The notes under the pieces were generated by a model. It had not been told where the DNA came from, searched no databases, and worked only from the letters and a program-made list of their open reading frames with translations. DNA of 25,002 bases from an uncultured Collinsella sp. (lineage in GTDB: Bacteria; Actinomycetota; Coriobacteriia; Coriobacteriales; Coriobacteriaceae), in the NCBI GenBank assembly GCA_902479095.1, contig CABSNL010000028.1, positions 1 to 25,002 on the forward strand, given 5' to 3'. A program made the translations under genes and the position numbers. Each line of letters starts with the position of its first letter. Position 1 is the first letter of the stretch. This document shows positions 15,984 to 24,980 of this stretch, piece after piece.

Positions 15984-18323
15984 ATGGCTCAAGATAAGTT
16001 TGACGTGGGCGGCATGACGTGCGCCGCGTGCCAAGCGCACGTGGACCGTGCCGTCAGCAAACTCGACGGCGTCCAAAGTGTCGCGGTCAATCTGCTCGCC
16101 GGCTCTATGCTGGTGGACTACGACCCTGCGCAGGTCTCCCCCGACGACATCTGCACCGCTGTCGACCGCGCGGGCTACTCGGCCTCGCCCGTCAGCACGG
16201 GCATCGACGCCTCCCAAAACGGCAGTACGCAAGCCAGGTCCGGCGCCGCCCATATGGAGTCGCCCACCAAAAAGCTGGAGGCCGCCGCCTCCGCCATGCG
16301 CACCCGCCTCATCATCTCGATCGTATTCCTCATCCCACTGTTCTACATAGGCATGGGGCACATGCTCGGCTGGCCGCTGCCCGGTATTTTCACCGACCAT
16401 ACCCACAGCATGACACTCGCGCTCACCGAGCTCGTCCTGCTCATCCCCATCGTCTACGTCAACGACGCGTACTTTATCAACGGGTTTAAATCGCTCGCGC
16501 ACGGCGCGCCCACCATGGACGCCCTTATTGCCGTGGGCGCCACCGCCTCCATCGCCTGGTCGCTCTACGCCATGTTCATCATGGCCGACCAGCTAGCCGC
16601 AGGTCAGGTGCACGAGGCCATGATGACGAGCATGGACAACCTGTATTTTGAGAGCGCTGGCACCATCCTGTCGCTCGTCACCGTGGGCAAATACCTCGAG
16701 ACGCGCAGCAAGTCCAAGACCGGCGGCGCTATCGAGGCGCTCATCGACTTAGCACCCAAGACCGCGACCGTCGTGGCAGAGGACGGCAGCGAGGCCACCG
16801 TCGACGTCGATGCCATTCTGCCCGGCCAGGTGCTGCGTGTGCGCCCCGGCGAGTCCATCCCTGTCGATGGCGTGGTGCTCGAGGGCAGCTCGGCCGTGGA
16901 CGAGAGCGCGCTCACCGGCGAGTCCATCCCCGTGGAAAAGACCGCCGGCGACACCGTCAACGCCGCCACTGTCAACCGCACCGGCTCGTTTGCCTTCCGT
17001 GCCACACGCGTGGGCGCCGACACGTCGCTCGCCAAGATTATCCAGCTCGTCGAGGACGCCAACGCCACCAAGGCGCCCATCGCCCGCATGGCCGACAAGG
17101 TCGCCGGCGTGTTCGTGCCCGTGGTATTCGTGATCTCGGCCATGACCTTCGTGGCGTGGATGGCACTGACCGGTAGCGTGAACGAAGCGCTCACCTCCGC
17201 CGTCGCTGTGCTGGTGATCAGCTGTCCGTGCGCATTGGGTCTGGCCACGCCCGTCGCTATTATGGTCGGCACCGGCAAGGGCGCCGAGATGGGCATTCTG
17301 TTCAAGAGCGCCGAGGCGCTGGAGAATCTGCGCAGCGTGGGCACCGTGGTGTTCGATAAGACGGGAACGGTCACTCGCGGCAAGCCTGCCGTGACCGATA
17401 TCGTGGTAGCCACGCGCGCCGACGGATCGCCCGCCATGAGCGAAAAGGCGCTACTCAAGCTGGCCGCCGCGCTGGAGCGCTCAAGCGAACACCCGCTGGC
17501 CGAGGCGATTATGGCCGAGTGCGAGACGCGAGGGATTGTCGCGCGCGCCGTCGAGGACTTTGCCGCCGTGCCCGGGCGAGGCGTTACGGCGCGCGAGGGG
17601 CAAAACGCCATTGCCGCCGGCAATATGCGCCTGATGAACGAGCTGGGCGCGAAGGTGCCCGCGGGTCTTGCCGAACAGTTCGCCGCCGAGGGCAAGACGC
17701 CGCTGTTCTTTGCCAAGAACGGCGAGCTCGCCGGCACCATTGCCGTGGCTGACGAGGTCAAGGAAACGAGTGCCGGAGCCATCGCCGCACTGCGCTCGCT
17801 TGGCGTCGACGTGCGCATGCTCACCGGCGACAACCGAGTCACCGCCGAAGCAATCGCCCGCCGCGTGGGGCTGAGCAGCGAACAGGTCATCGCCGACGTC
17901 CTCCCCGCCGACAAGGAGCACCACGTACGCGAGCTGCAGGATGCGGGCAGCAAGGTCGCCATGGTGGGCGACGGTATCAATGACTCCCCCGCCCTGGCGC
18001 GCGCCGACGTGGGCCTTGCTATCGGCACCGGCGCAGACATCGCCAAGGAGGGCGCCGACGTGGTACTCATGCGCAGCGACCTCATGGACGTCGCCCGTGC
18101 CATCGAGCTGTCGCGCGCCACAATTCGCAACATCAAGCAGGACCTGTTCTGGGCGCTGTTCTACAACGGCATCGGCATTCCGCTGGCGGCGGGCGTGTTC
18201 TTCCCCCTCACCGGTTGGCAGCTCTCGCCGATGTTTGGCGCCGCGGCCATGAGCCTGTCGAGTGTCTGCGTCGTAAGCAATGCGCTGCGCTTAAAATCCT
18301 TTAAGCCAAAAGTGGCAAAATAG
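15984..18323 (+). CDS. copA: Copper-exporting P1B-type ATPase CopA
   Basis: A protein of 779 residues with a strong ribosome site (AAAGGAG) ahead of the ATG. It pumps Cu(I) out of the cytoplasm with ATP. The N-terminal heavy-metal-associated domain (about 5-68) has GGMTCAAC. The membrane region starts near residue 105. Diagnostic motifs follow: TGES in the actuator domain, the copper-site CPC in ISCPCALGLATP (about 414), the phosphorylated Asp in FDKTGTVT (about 458), SSEHPLAEA, MLTGDN and GDGINDSPALA (about 663). One N-terminal metal domain and eight expected membrane helices fit the family. The gene leads the copA-copZ-csoR module downstream of a CsoR-type operator. Confidence 0.97.
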   Translation: MAQDKFDVGGMTCAACQAHVDRAVSKLDGVQSVAVNLLAGSMLVDYDPAQVSPDDICTAVDRAGYSASPVSTGIDASQNGSTQARSGAAHMESPTKKLEAAASAMRTRLIISIVFLIPLFYIGMGHMLGWPLPGIFTDHTHSMTLALTELVLLIPIVYVNDAYFINGFKSLAHGAPTMDALIAVGATASIAWSLYAMFIMADQLAAGQVHEAMMTSMDNLYFESAGTILSLVTVGKYLETRSKSKTGGAIEALIDLAPKTATVVAEDGSEATVDVDAILPGQVLRVRPGESIPVDGVVLEGSSAVDESALTGESIPVEKTAGDTVNAATVNRTGSFAFRATRVGADTSLAKIIQLVEDANATKAPIARMADKVAGVFVPVVFVISAMTFVAWMALTGSVNEALTSAVAVLVISCPCALGLATPVAIMVGTGKGAEMGILFKSAEALENLRSVGTVVFDKTGTVTRGKPAVTDIVVATRADGSPAMSEKALLKLAAALERSSEHPLAEAIMAECETRGIVARAVEDFAAVPGRGVTAREGQNAIAAGNMRLMNELGAKVPAGLAEQFAAEGKTPLFFAKNGELAGTIAVADEVKETSAGAIAALRSLGVDVRMLTGDNRVTAEAIARRVGLSSEQVIADVLPADKEHHVRELQDAGSKVAMVGDGINDSPALARADVGLAIGTGADIAKEGADVVLMRSDLMDVARAIELSRATIRNIKQDLFWALFYNGIGIPLAAGVFFPLTGWQLSPMFGAAAMSLSSVCVVSNALRLKSFKPKVAK

Positions 18324-18470
18324 GCTCACCATTAAGTCCATCTAGAACGGGTTTTCCAGACGCCCGAGATTGACCCGAAAGAGGAGCGACGCGCACTTTG
18401 GTACGCGAGCGACGGCTTGAAGGTCAAGGTCGGGTGCCTGGGAAAGCCGACACAACAGGGAGGAATACCC

Positions 18471-18692
18471 ATGCGTTACACAATCAAGACTTCCGGCCTC
18501 ATGTGCGGCCATTGCGACGCCACCGTCGAGACGGCGTTGCTCAACGTGGCCGGCGTGACCGACGCCGACGCCGATCACGAGACCCAGACCGTCCAGGTGG
18601 AGTGCGCCGACACCGTGACCGTCGAGCAGCTCACCGACGCTGTCGAGGGCGCCGGCGAGAAGTTCCACGCCCTTTCGGTGACCGCCGCATAG
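18471..18692 (+). CDS. copZ: Copper chaperone CopZ-like HMA protein
   Basis: A single-domain protein of 73 residues starting at the ATG at 18471 with GGGAGGA upstream; a longer in-frame start at 18417 has no such site. It has the metal-binding loop GLMCGHCDATVE and the usual heavy-metal-associated fold length. Family members carry Cu(I) in the cytoplasm to CopA or to the regulator. It lies 147 bases after copA, and the gap shows nothing recognisable. The His in MCGHC replaces the more common MxCxxC middle residues, a variant known in the family. Confidence 0.9.
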   Translation: MRYTIKTSGLMCGHCDATVETALLNVAGVTDADADHETQTVQVECADTVTVEQLTDAVEGAGEKFHALSVTAA

Positions 18693-18718
18693 CGGTCGCT
18701 GCCTACTGAATCCTCAGA

Positions 18719-18785
18719 AGTTGCGGTGAAATACGGACTGTTGTGCCGCCCTAGGCCTTTAAACCGTCCGTATTTCACCGCAACT
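18719..18785. repeat. Perfect 20-bp inverted repeat between copZ and csoR
   Basis: Arms 18719-18738 and 18766-18785 are exact complements (AGTTGCGGTGAAATACGGAC) around a 27-base loop containing CCTAGG. No U-run follows on either strand, so it is not a standard terminator. It could regulate csoR expression relative to copA-copZ, or be an inserted REP/MITE-like repeat. Confidence 0.85.
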
Positions 18786-18827
18786 GACGGGGACATCCGG
18801 AAGATCGACCAGAAACGAGGACCCGAC

Positions 18828-19100
18828 ATGATGGCAGACCATAAATCGGTGACCCGCATGCTCAAGACGGCACGCGGCCAGATCGACGGCATCTTGCGGA
18901 TGGTCGAGGAGGACCGTTACTGCGTCGATATTTCCACGCAGCTCATGGCAACGCAGGCGCTCCTCGCGCGCATTAACGCCGACGTGCTCAAGGCGCATAT
19001 CGAGGGCTGCGTGACTTCGGCAATCGAATCGGGCGACGAAGACCTCAAAGCCGCCAAGCTCGCCGAAATCGAACGCGTCGTCGACAAGCTCTCCAAGTAA
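18828..19100 (+). CDS. csoR: Copper-sensing repressor CsoR
   Basis: A protein of 90 residues of the CsoR/RcnR family (DUF156), all-helical and DNA-binding. The start is the ATG at 18828 with GAGGA six bases upstream; a longer frame that reads through the inverted repeat is not supported. The Cu(I) ligands Cys-His-Cys are all present, Cys in DRYCVDIS and His/Cys in KAHIEGCV. The RGQIDGILRMVEED block is typical. Apo-CsoR represses copper genes and releases DNA on binding Cu(I). Its likely target is the palindrome ahead of copA. The hairpin between copZ and csoR may uncouple its level from the others. Confidence 0.93.
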   Translation: MMADHKSVTRMLKTARGQIDGILRMVEEDRYCVDISTQLMATQALLARINADVLKAHIEGCVTSAIESGDEDLKAAKLAEIERVVDKLSK

Positions 19101-19103
19101 TAG

Positions 19104-19191
19104 GGGCATTGGGGACAGATTTCTTTGCACCGTCTTGGTATTCCGGGGACAGGTATGTTTGCACCACATTGGTGCAGATTAACCTGTCCCC
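19104..19191. repeat. GGGGACAGGT-type repeat, copies 2 and 3 (one partial)
   Basis: 19145-19191 is a full palindrome: GGGGACAGGT and ACCTGTCCCC at the ends, TGCACCA and TGGTGCA inside. A half copy (GGGGCATTGGGGACAG, then TTTGCACC) precedes it at 19104-19131. The unit is closely related to 8058-8120 and lies between csoR and the next gene, where it may also act as a terminator. Confidence 0.7.
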
Positions 19192-19246
19192 CTTGCTCTA
19201 AATCGGGTATAAAGGCGTGCAGCATATCGAACGAAAGGCAATTTGC

Positions 19247-19720
19247 ATGAATGACTTTATGAAGGGTCGCAATGGTGCCGATGAACTCACCATCGTGATG
19301 GGTTTTGCCGGCATCGTCATCGCGATGATCGGATCGATAGCCCGCATCCAGTGGCTCAGCTGGATTGCCATCGCCGTAATCGTGATTGGCGTGCTGCGCG
19401 GCCTGTCCAAAAATATCGACGCACGTCACAAGGAGAACGAGACCTTTGTCGCCGCGACTGCAAACGTACCCGGCTTGGGCAAGTTTGTAGCTAGCTTGGG
19501 CGGCGGAGCTGCAGCGGCCAACGCCTCGCGCGCAGCCGGTACTAGCAAGGAAGACTTTGAACGTGCCAAGCGCACAGCCAAGAAGATGTGGAAGGGCCGC
19601 AAGACCACGGCCTATCTTAAGTGCCCCAACTGCGGCCAGATGCTCTCCGTTCCCAAGGGCAAAGGCAAGATCCGCGTCACCTGCCCCAAGTGCCATGCCA
19701 AGATGGAGACGCGCTCATAG
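19247..19720 (+). CDS. Small membrane protein with C-terminal zinc ribbon
   Basis: A protein of 157 residues. The ATG at 19247 is chosen for AAAGG eight bases upstream; the frame is open from 19217. Two adjacent hydrophobic segments (about residues 16-50, LTIVMGFAGIVIAMIG and WLSWIAIAVIVIGVL) form a hairpin in the membrane. A basic, Ala/Gly-rich linker follows. The C-terminus is a rubredoxin/MJ0042-like zinc ribbon, CPNCGQM and CPKCHAKM, separated by KGKGKIRVT. I do not recognise a specific function. It stands alone between the csoR repeat and a shared terminator. Confidence 0.82.
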   Translation: MNDFMKGRNGADELTIVMGFAGIVIAMIGSIARIQWLSWIAIAVIVIGVLRGLSKNIDARHKENETFVAATANVPGLGKFVASLGGGAAAANASRAAGTSKEDFERAKRTAKKMWKGRKTTAYLKCPNCGQMLSVPKGKGKIRVTCPKCHAKMETRS

Positions 19721-19742
19721 CTGCCATACTATGGGACAAATA

Positions 19743-19776
19743 AAAGCCGAGGCCTCGCACTGGGACCTCGGCTTTT
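19743..19776. terminator. Bidirectional terminator between convergent genes
   Basis: AAAGCCGAGG (19743-19752) pairs perfectly with CCTCGGCTTT (19766-19775); a T-run follows on the plus strand, and the complement of TAAAA follows on the minus strand. It serves the zinc-ribbon gene and the amidohydrolase gene, which converge here. Confidence 0.85.
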
Positions 19777-19827
19777 TCTGATTATGACAAAAGGATTGTC
19801 CCTTTGTCGCATCGCCATATCGCGCGC

Positions 19828-21198
19828 TTACGCCACGCCATCGCGGGCAAGCTCCTCGGCCAACGCCTCGGCAGGCATGGCCATAATCGCGTCGAGCTCG
19901 GCGTCCACCTCGGGAATACGCTTCACCTTGAGCTTGCGCACCAGATCACCGCGACACATCACGTGCGTCGGATCACGCAGTGCGCACAGGTCATCGAGCG
20001 GGTTCTCGCGCGTCACCAGAATATCGGCGGCCTTGCCGCACTCGATTGTGCCGGTCTCGCCGCCCAGCCCCAGCAGCTCGGCATTGACCTGCGTGGCCGT
20101 ATGCAGCGCGAAAGCGTTGCCCACGCCGACATACTTGGCAAAATAGGCCACCTCACGCCACATGTCGTACTGCGTCACGAACGGGCAGCTCGAGTCCGTG
20201 CCAAGGCCCACCTTAACGCCAGCTTCCAGTGCGGCACGGGCGCTCTCGATGATGCCCGAGCACACGATGTCACCGTTCTTCTTTTGTGTATCGGTCGAAT
20301 GGGTCTTTTCCGGGTCGAGCAATACAAACGGCAGCGCCGGGCTGATAGTGCAGGTAACGCTGGGCGCACGCCCCTCGAGCTGCGTGCCCGCGGCGCCGCG
20401 GTACAGTTCCAAGATCTCGGGAGTCATCGGGGCACCGTGCTCGATCGTATCGACGCCGGCCTCAAGCGCGGCCTTCACGCCTTCGGTGCTCTCGACATGA
20501 GCCATAACCGGCAGGCCCACCTCGTGCGCCGCCTTGCACGCCGCCGCGGCAACCTCGACCGGCATACGCAGCACACCCGGCTCGCCCACCTCGGTAGCGT
20601 CGAACACGCCGCCCGTCACGAACAGCTTGATGACGTCGGCACCGCGCGCATACAGGTCGCGCACCTGTTCGGCTGCCTCGGCGGGACTGTTGGCCACCTG
20701 GGCGAACAAACCCGCACCATGGCCGCCCGGCACCGTGACACCCGTTCCCGGCGCCACCAGGCGAGGACCTTGATACTTGCCGGCATCGATAGCATCGCGC
20801 ACGGCAAGATCGGCAAACAGCGGGTCGCCCGCGCCGCGCACCGTGGTCACGCCACTTGCCAGTTGTTGTTGGGCGCTGCCCTTAAGAATATGGCGCACGA
20901 TGGCGCGCCCCACGGGATTATCGAGCTTCTTCATCAGCGCGCCCGCATCGCCCGCCGAAACCGGCTTGCCCGAACCGCACAGATGCACATGCATATTGAT
21001 GAGGCCTGGCATGAGATACGCACCTGCCAGGTCGATAACCTCGGCACCCGCAGGCGCCTGCGCCACAGCACTCGGCCCCATCCACGTGATGACACCGCGC
21101 TCAACGGCCACGGCCATATCGGGCTGCGGCTCCATATGTTTCGAGCCATCCAGGACGGTCGCATTGATAAACAACGTGGAACGATCGGCAGACGCCAT
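19828..21198 (-). CDS. Metal-dependent amidohydrolase (imidazolonepropionase/prolidase-like)
   Basis: A protein of 456 residues. The ATG at 21198 has GGGGAGGAG eight bases upstream and is preferred to longer in-frame starts. No signal peptide. The metal-site residues of the amidohydrolase superfamily are all visible: HxH in GLINMHVHLCG, the Lys in DVIKLFVTGG, His in VMAHVES, His in TIEHGAP, and Asp in GLGTDSSCP. The C-terminus returns to the beta-sandwich with GKAADILVTRENPLDD. Sequence style is that of Xaa-Pro dipeptidase/imidazolonepropionase-related enzymes, which hydrolyse amide or cyclic amide bonds. The substrate cannot be set from sequence and no pathway genes lie nearby. A G8 run lies about 100 bases upstream (21301-21308). 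Confidence 0.9.
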   Translation of the reverse strand: MASADRSTLFINATVLDGSKHMEPQPDMAVAVERGVITWMGPSAVAQAPAGAEVIDLAGAYLMPGLINMHVHLCGSGKPVSAGDAGALMKKLDNPVGRAIVRHILKGSAQQQLASGVTTVRGAGDPLFADLAVRDAIDAGKYQGPRLVAPGTGVTVPGGHGAGLFAQVANSPAEAAEQVRDLYARGADVIKLFVTGGVFDATEVGEPGVLRMPVEVAAAACKAAHEVGLPVMAHVESTEGVKAALEAGVDTIEHGAPMTPEILELYRGAAGTQLEGRAPSVTCTISPALPFVLLDPEKTHSTDTQKKNGDIVCSGIIESARAALEAGVKVGLGTDSSCPFVTQYDMWREVAYFAKYVGVGNAFALHTATQVNAELLGLGGETGTIECGKAADILVTRENPLDDLCALRDPTHVMCRGDLVRKLKVKRIPEVDAELDAIMAMPAEALAEELARDGVA

Positions 21199-21350
21199 AT
21201 CGAGCTCCTCCCCCTCAGAAAACTTGAACATCTGTCCATTATTATCCAGCGCGGCAGGATTGCTGCGGACATATCGGTTAACGGAGGGAAGAGGGGATGT
21301 GGGGGGGGACGGAATACGTTGCAGCCCCACCCCAGCAACATCAGGGGAAT

Positions 21351-21488
21351 GTCTCGATCTGTAACAGGTACAGGGTTATTGGGCCCCTTGATGTTACAGA
21401 TCAAGACATTCGGTCGACGTTTCACCGGTTTGTCTCGATCTGTAACAATTACGAACTCAAACAACTTCTAAACGTTACAGATCGAGAC
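21351..21488 (+). repeat. 57-bp dyad repeat array C (2 units)
   Basis: Units at 21351-21407 and 21432-21488, 81 bases start to start. Both left arms read GTCTCGATCTGTAACA; right arms are TGTTACAGATCAAGAC and CGTTACAGATCGAGAC. In unit 2 TTA/TAA extends the stem. The 24-base spacer resembles that of array A (CGGTCGAC, TTCAC). The array ends 8 bases before the stop codon of the 21497 gene. The rest of the gap holds the amidohydrolase leader. Confidence 0.9.
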
Positions 21489-21496
21489 AAAACCTC

Positions 21497-22567
21497 TCAG
21501 CGCCCATACCACTGGCGTCTCCATTCCTCAGCCAGATCGGCCCGCTGTTGAATTCCCGCCAGTCTCATCTTTTCAGCCAGCTTCCCCGGGTTCTTGAGTT
21601 CATCAAACGTAAACCGAAGCACCTTGTGCCCGAGCATCGTCAGATGAGACTCTCGCTGACGTTCTGCCACGAATGGGTCGACCGACCCCCGATCCCCACC
21701 ATCCTGCAGGGTATACTTTCCCTTCCCGTCGAGCTCGCCGATGACACACGTCCCGTTCTCGAGCCGCCAAAAATAGTCGACGCGAAACACCTGGCTCGAA
21801 TCGAGCGGGTCGCGAAACTCCACCTGCAGCTCCGGAACTGGAAAGCCGTACGCAATAAAGAACGCTCGGAACCGAGACTCGCCGCCGTTTTCGGACAGCC
21901 CGTCCGCATACGACGCAATCACCTGTGCTCTGCGATACCCTCGCCTGCCCTCGCAATCGGCGCGGAGGCGCTCGCACAAATCCCAACGCGATACGCCTTT
22001 CGCCCGCAGTGCAGAATCGGCAATCGCCAACCCGTAGGAGAACGGCGCACACAGTAAGCAATCCTCCACCGTGCGCCAAAACGACGTCACCCGCACGCCA
22101 TCAACACGCTCGAGCGCGCCCGCCATCTGCGGACGCAACAACCTGCACCCGCCGCTCAACGTCACCGAACAACCCGTCTTAACAAGAAAGCGCGGCCCGA
22201 GCAGATCATTCGGCACCTCCAGACCCCACAAAAGCGCCGCGTCATAGCCCCAAAACGCCCAATCGGGATGAAATTCCGCAAGCCCTTTGATAGTCCTCAG
22301 CGCTCGCTCCGCCGGCGTCAATGCATCCCAATCATGCTGAAAACAGAACAGGTACGGCTCGGGCTCCGCGATATCGTCGGTTCCAACATGGCGTCGCAGC
22401 CACATGAGCTCGGTATTGTCATGCGTTGCGAGCAGCGCACCTTGCTTGGCCGTCTCCGTGAGCCGCGCGAGCATTCTATTCCGCGCCAACGTGTTGCGAG
22501 TCGCATGTTTGTGTTTGAGAACGGTATTAGACACTTTCGTCACCACCACGTCAGACAAATGGACCAT
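21497..22567 (-). CDS. AbiEi-like N-terminus with PD-(D/E)XK-like C-terminal domain, function unknown
   Basis: A protein of about 356 residues. The start is an ATG at 22567 or a GTG at 22573; GGAGG lies 11 or 5 bases upstream. The longest frame would need a TTG at 22591. The N-terminal third (RNRMLARLTETAKQGALLATHDN, in pieces) is reminiscent of AbiEi-type antitoxin/transcriptional regulators of actinobacteria. The C-terminal third looks like a DUF559/Vsr-type nuclease fold: VDYFWRLENGTCVIGELDGKGKY gives D, E, D and K in PD-(D/E)XK order, then RQRESHLTMLGHKVLRFTFDEL. No clear partner gene lies beside it. Repeat arrays sit immediately at both ends (8 and about 20 bases away), a placement I cannot explain. 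The assignment is by fold pattern only. Confidence 0.7.
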   Translation of the reverse strand: MVHLSDVVVTKVSNTVLKHKHATRNTLARNRMLARLTETAKQGALLATHDNTELMWLRRHVGTDDIAEPEPYLFCFQHDWDALTPAERALRTIKGLAEFHPDWAFWGYDAALLWGLEVPNDLLGPRFLVKTGCSVTLSGGCRLLRPQMAGALERVDGVRVTSFWRTVEDCLLCAPFSYGLAIADSALRAKGVSRWDLCERLRADCEGRRGYRRAQVIASYADGLSENGGESRFRAFFIAYGFPVPELQVEFRDPLDSSQVFRVDYFWRLENGTCVIGELDGKGKYTLQDGGDRGSVDPFVAERQRESHLTMLGHKVLRFTFDELKNPGKLAEKMRLAGIQQRADLAEEWRRQWYGR

Positions 22568-22593
22568 CGTCACCGTTGCCTCCGCTGACAAAT

Positions 22594-22730
22594 GTCTTGA
22601 TCTGTAACAGGAAGACAGTCTTTGAGCCTCTAGTTGTTACAGAACAAGATCTTTCGACAGCCGCCAACCTTCCGTCTCAATCTGTAACAGTTACGGGCTC
22701 AAACAGCCGCTAAACGTTACAGATTGAGAC
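22594..22730 (+). repeat. 57-bp dyad repeat array D (2 units)
   Basis: Units at 22594-22650 and 22674-22730, 80 bases start to start. Left arms GTCTTGATCTGTAACA and GTCTCAATCTGTAACA; right arms TGTTACAGAACAAGAT and CGTTACAGATTGAGAC. The changes CTTG/CAAG in unit 1 and CA/TG in unit 2 keep the pairing. The tip of unit 2 forms GGCT-CAAAC-AGCC. The array lies right upstream of the 21497-22567 gene and 36 bases past the stop of the 22767 gene. Confidence 0.9.
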
Positions 22731-22766
22731 AAAGTCAGGGCTGTAGGGCGACACCAGTCACATCCC

Positions 22767-23474
22767 CTACTCCCATTCTTGTTCGTAGATGTTGAGGGAC
22801 TTTACGTAGCGCCCCTGGGCGCCCATGATGTCGCGGACCAGGCGCAAAAAGAAGCTGATGCACGAGGTGTCAAAGCCATCCTGCAGGTCCTCCGGATGCA
22901 CCGCACCCGGCCCATCGACTGCCGTGTCACTCAGGCGCGCGATGTCGTACAGATAGAGCTGTCCCGCCGTCAGCCAGACATCGTCGACGCAAGCGAGGCG
23001 CACCGCAATCGCGCCGTCGCTCCAATGCTCCTTTTGCACGATATGCGGGTCGTAGACATCAAAGCGACGGTCGGTGCGCGTATCCTTCAGCGCAACTATG
23101 CCGTTCGCAGGATCCTTGTCCAAAATGCCAAAGCGCGAGAAATACTGCGTGTCGCGTACCTGCTCGAGCCGCTTGAGCGAGGCAGGCGAAAGCGATGCCG
23201 GCGGCTCGTCAACATACAGCTCGAGCAGCGTCTTGCCATGGCGATAGGAGCGCTCGAAGAGCAGCCAATCGGTAAACGCCATGTTGTAGGCCATGATTTC
23301 GTTTTGCGAAGGCTCGGTGCAATAGCTGAGCCACGGGTCGACAATGATCTCGAACTGTTCGCGCGCCGGCTCCAAAAACTGGAACTTCCGCAGCATCCAA
23401 AAATGGGCTATGTCGGCAATATCGTTGCCGACGGCTTCGGCTAGCTGCGCTCGGTCTAAAGCGTGGTCAGTCAT
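22767..23474 (-). CDS. Hypothetical protein, 235 residues
   Basis: The ATG at 23474 is preceded by GAGGAGG, 5 bases away, so this is a real gene. I do not recognise the family. The protein is acidic, soluble-looking and has no membrane segment or signal peptide. It is rich in aromatic residues (DIAHFWMLRKFQF, MAFTDWLLFE, SLNIYEQEWE). Codon use matches its neighbours. Near the start codon the leader contains CTCAAATTGAG and GTTTGAG, which can pair around the ribosome site and might control translation. Confidence 0.8.
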   Translation of the reverse strand: MTDHALDRAQLAEAVGNDIADIAHFWMLRKFQFLEPAREQFEIIVDPWLSYCTEPSQNEIMAYNMAFTDWLLFERSYRHGKTLLELYVDEPPASLSPASLKRLEQVRDTQYFSRFGILDKDPANGIVALKDTRTDRRFDVYDPHIVQKEHWSDGAIAVRLACVDDVWLTAGQLYLYDIARLSDTAVDGPGAVHPEDLQDGFDTSCISFFLRLVRDIMGAQGRYVKSLNIYEQEWE

Positions 23475-23827
23475 GGCATCCTCCTCAAACTGATAGACCT
23501 CAATTTGAGCTTACGAGGAGGGTGGTCGGCCACGACCAGCGCGGGCAAAATAGGCCTCCGGCTGCAAACCAGATGCTGACCAAACACTTGACGAAAAGCT
23601 TGACCGAAAATGCGCACCGCAACAAAACCGCAGGTAAACATAGACGGCCAACCCGCCCTTTTGAGCCAGATACCCACAGCCACCACAGAAACAACAGGTG
23701 ACCACAGCCCAAGAAGTCGACAAATAAACACCCGTACGTCGACAAACGAGCAAATCGCTCGCAAAGAGTGTCCCCAACGACTAGACAAAAAATGACTAGT
23801 CATTGGGGACGTTCTTAAATGACTACT
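23475..23827. other. Intergenic region, no supported gene
   Basis: About 350 bases. Three minus-strand frames of 80-110 codons overlap here, but none has a ribosome site or recognisable sequence, and the region's strong A/C bias on the plus strand explains the lack of stops. The only clear feature is the hairpin at 23770-23810, listed separately. Confidence 0.5.
23770..23810. repeat. GGGGAC-type hairpin next to gltD
   Basis: GTCCCCAACGACTAG (23770-23784) pairs with CTAGTCATTGGGGAC (23796-23810) at 14 of 15 positions around an A-rich loop. It lies 17 bases past the gltD stop and may terminate it. Its TTGGGGAC ends resemble the 8058 and 19104 repeats but the core differs. Confidence 0.65.

Positions 23828-24980
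<1,153 letters not shown>

Noticed and set aside
18726..18827. A longer N-terminus for CsoR
   Set aside because: It would be encoded by the perfect inverted repeat and lacks a ribosome site; the normal CsoR length fits the start at 18828.
21301..21308. G8 run as a phase-variation tract for the amidohydrolase
   Set aside because: It lies about 100 bases upstream of the start and outside any frame; a promoter effect cannot be excluded but nothing supports it.
12037..22730. CRISPR arrays formed by the 57-bp repeats
   Set aside because: Units are dyad-symmetric and variable in the middle, come in twos and threes, have partly similar spacers, and no cas genes are present.
23471..23803. A 110-codon hydrophobic minus-strand frame overlapping the start of the 22767-23474 gene
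   Set aside because: No ribosome site, start inside a hairpin, and two other frames are equally open because of skewed base composition.
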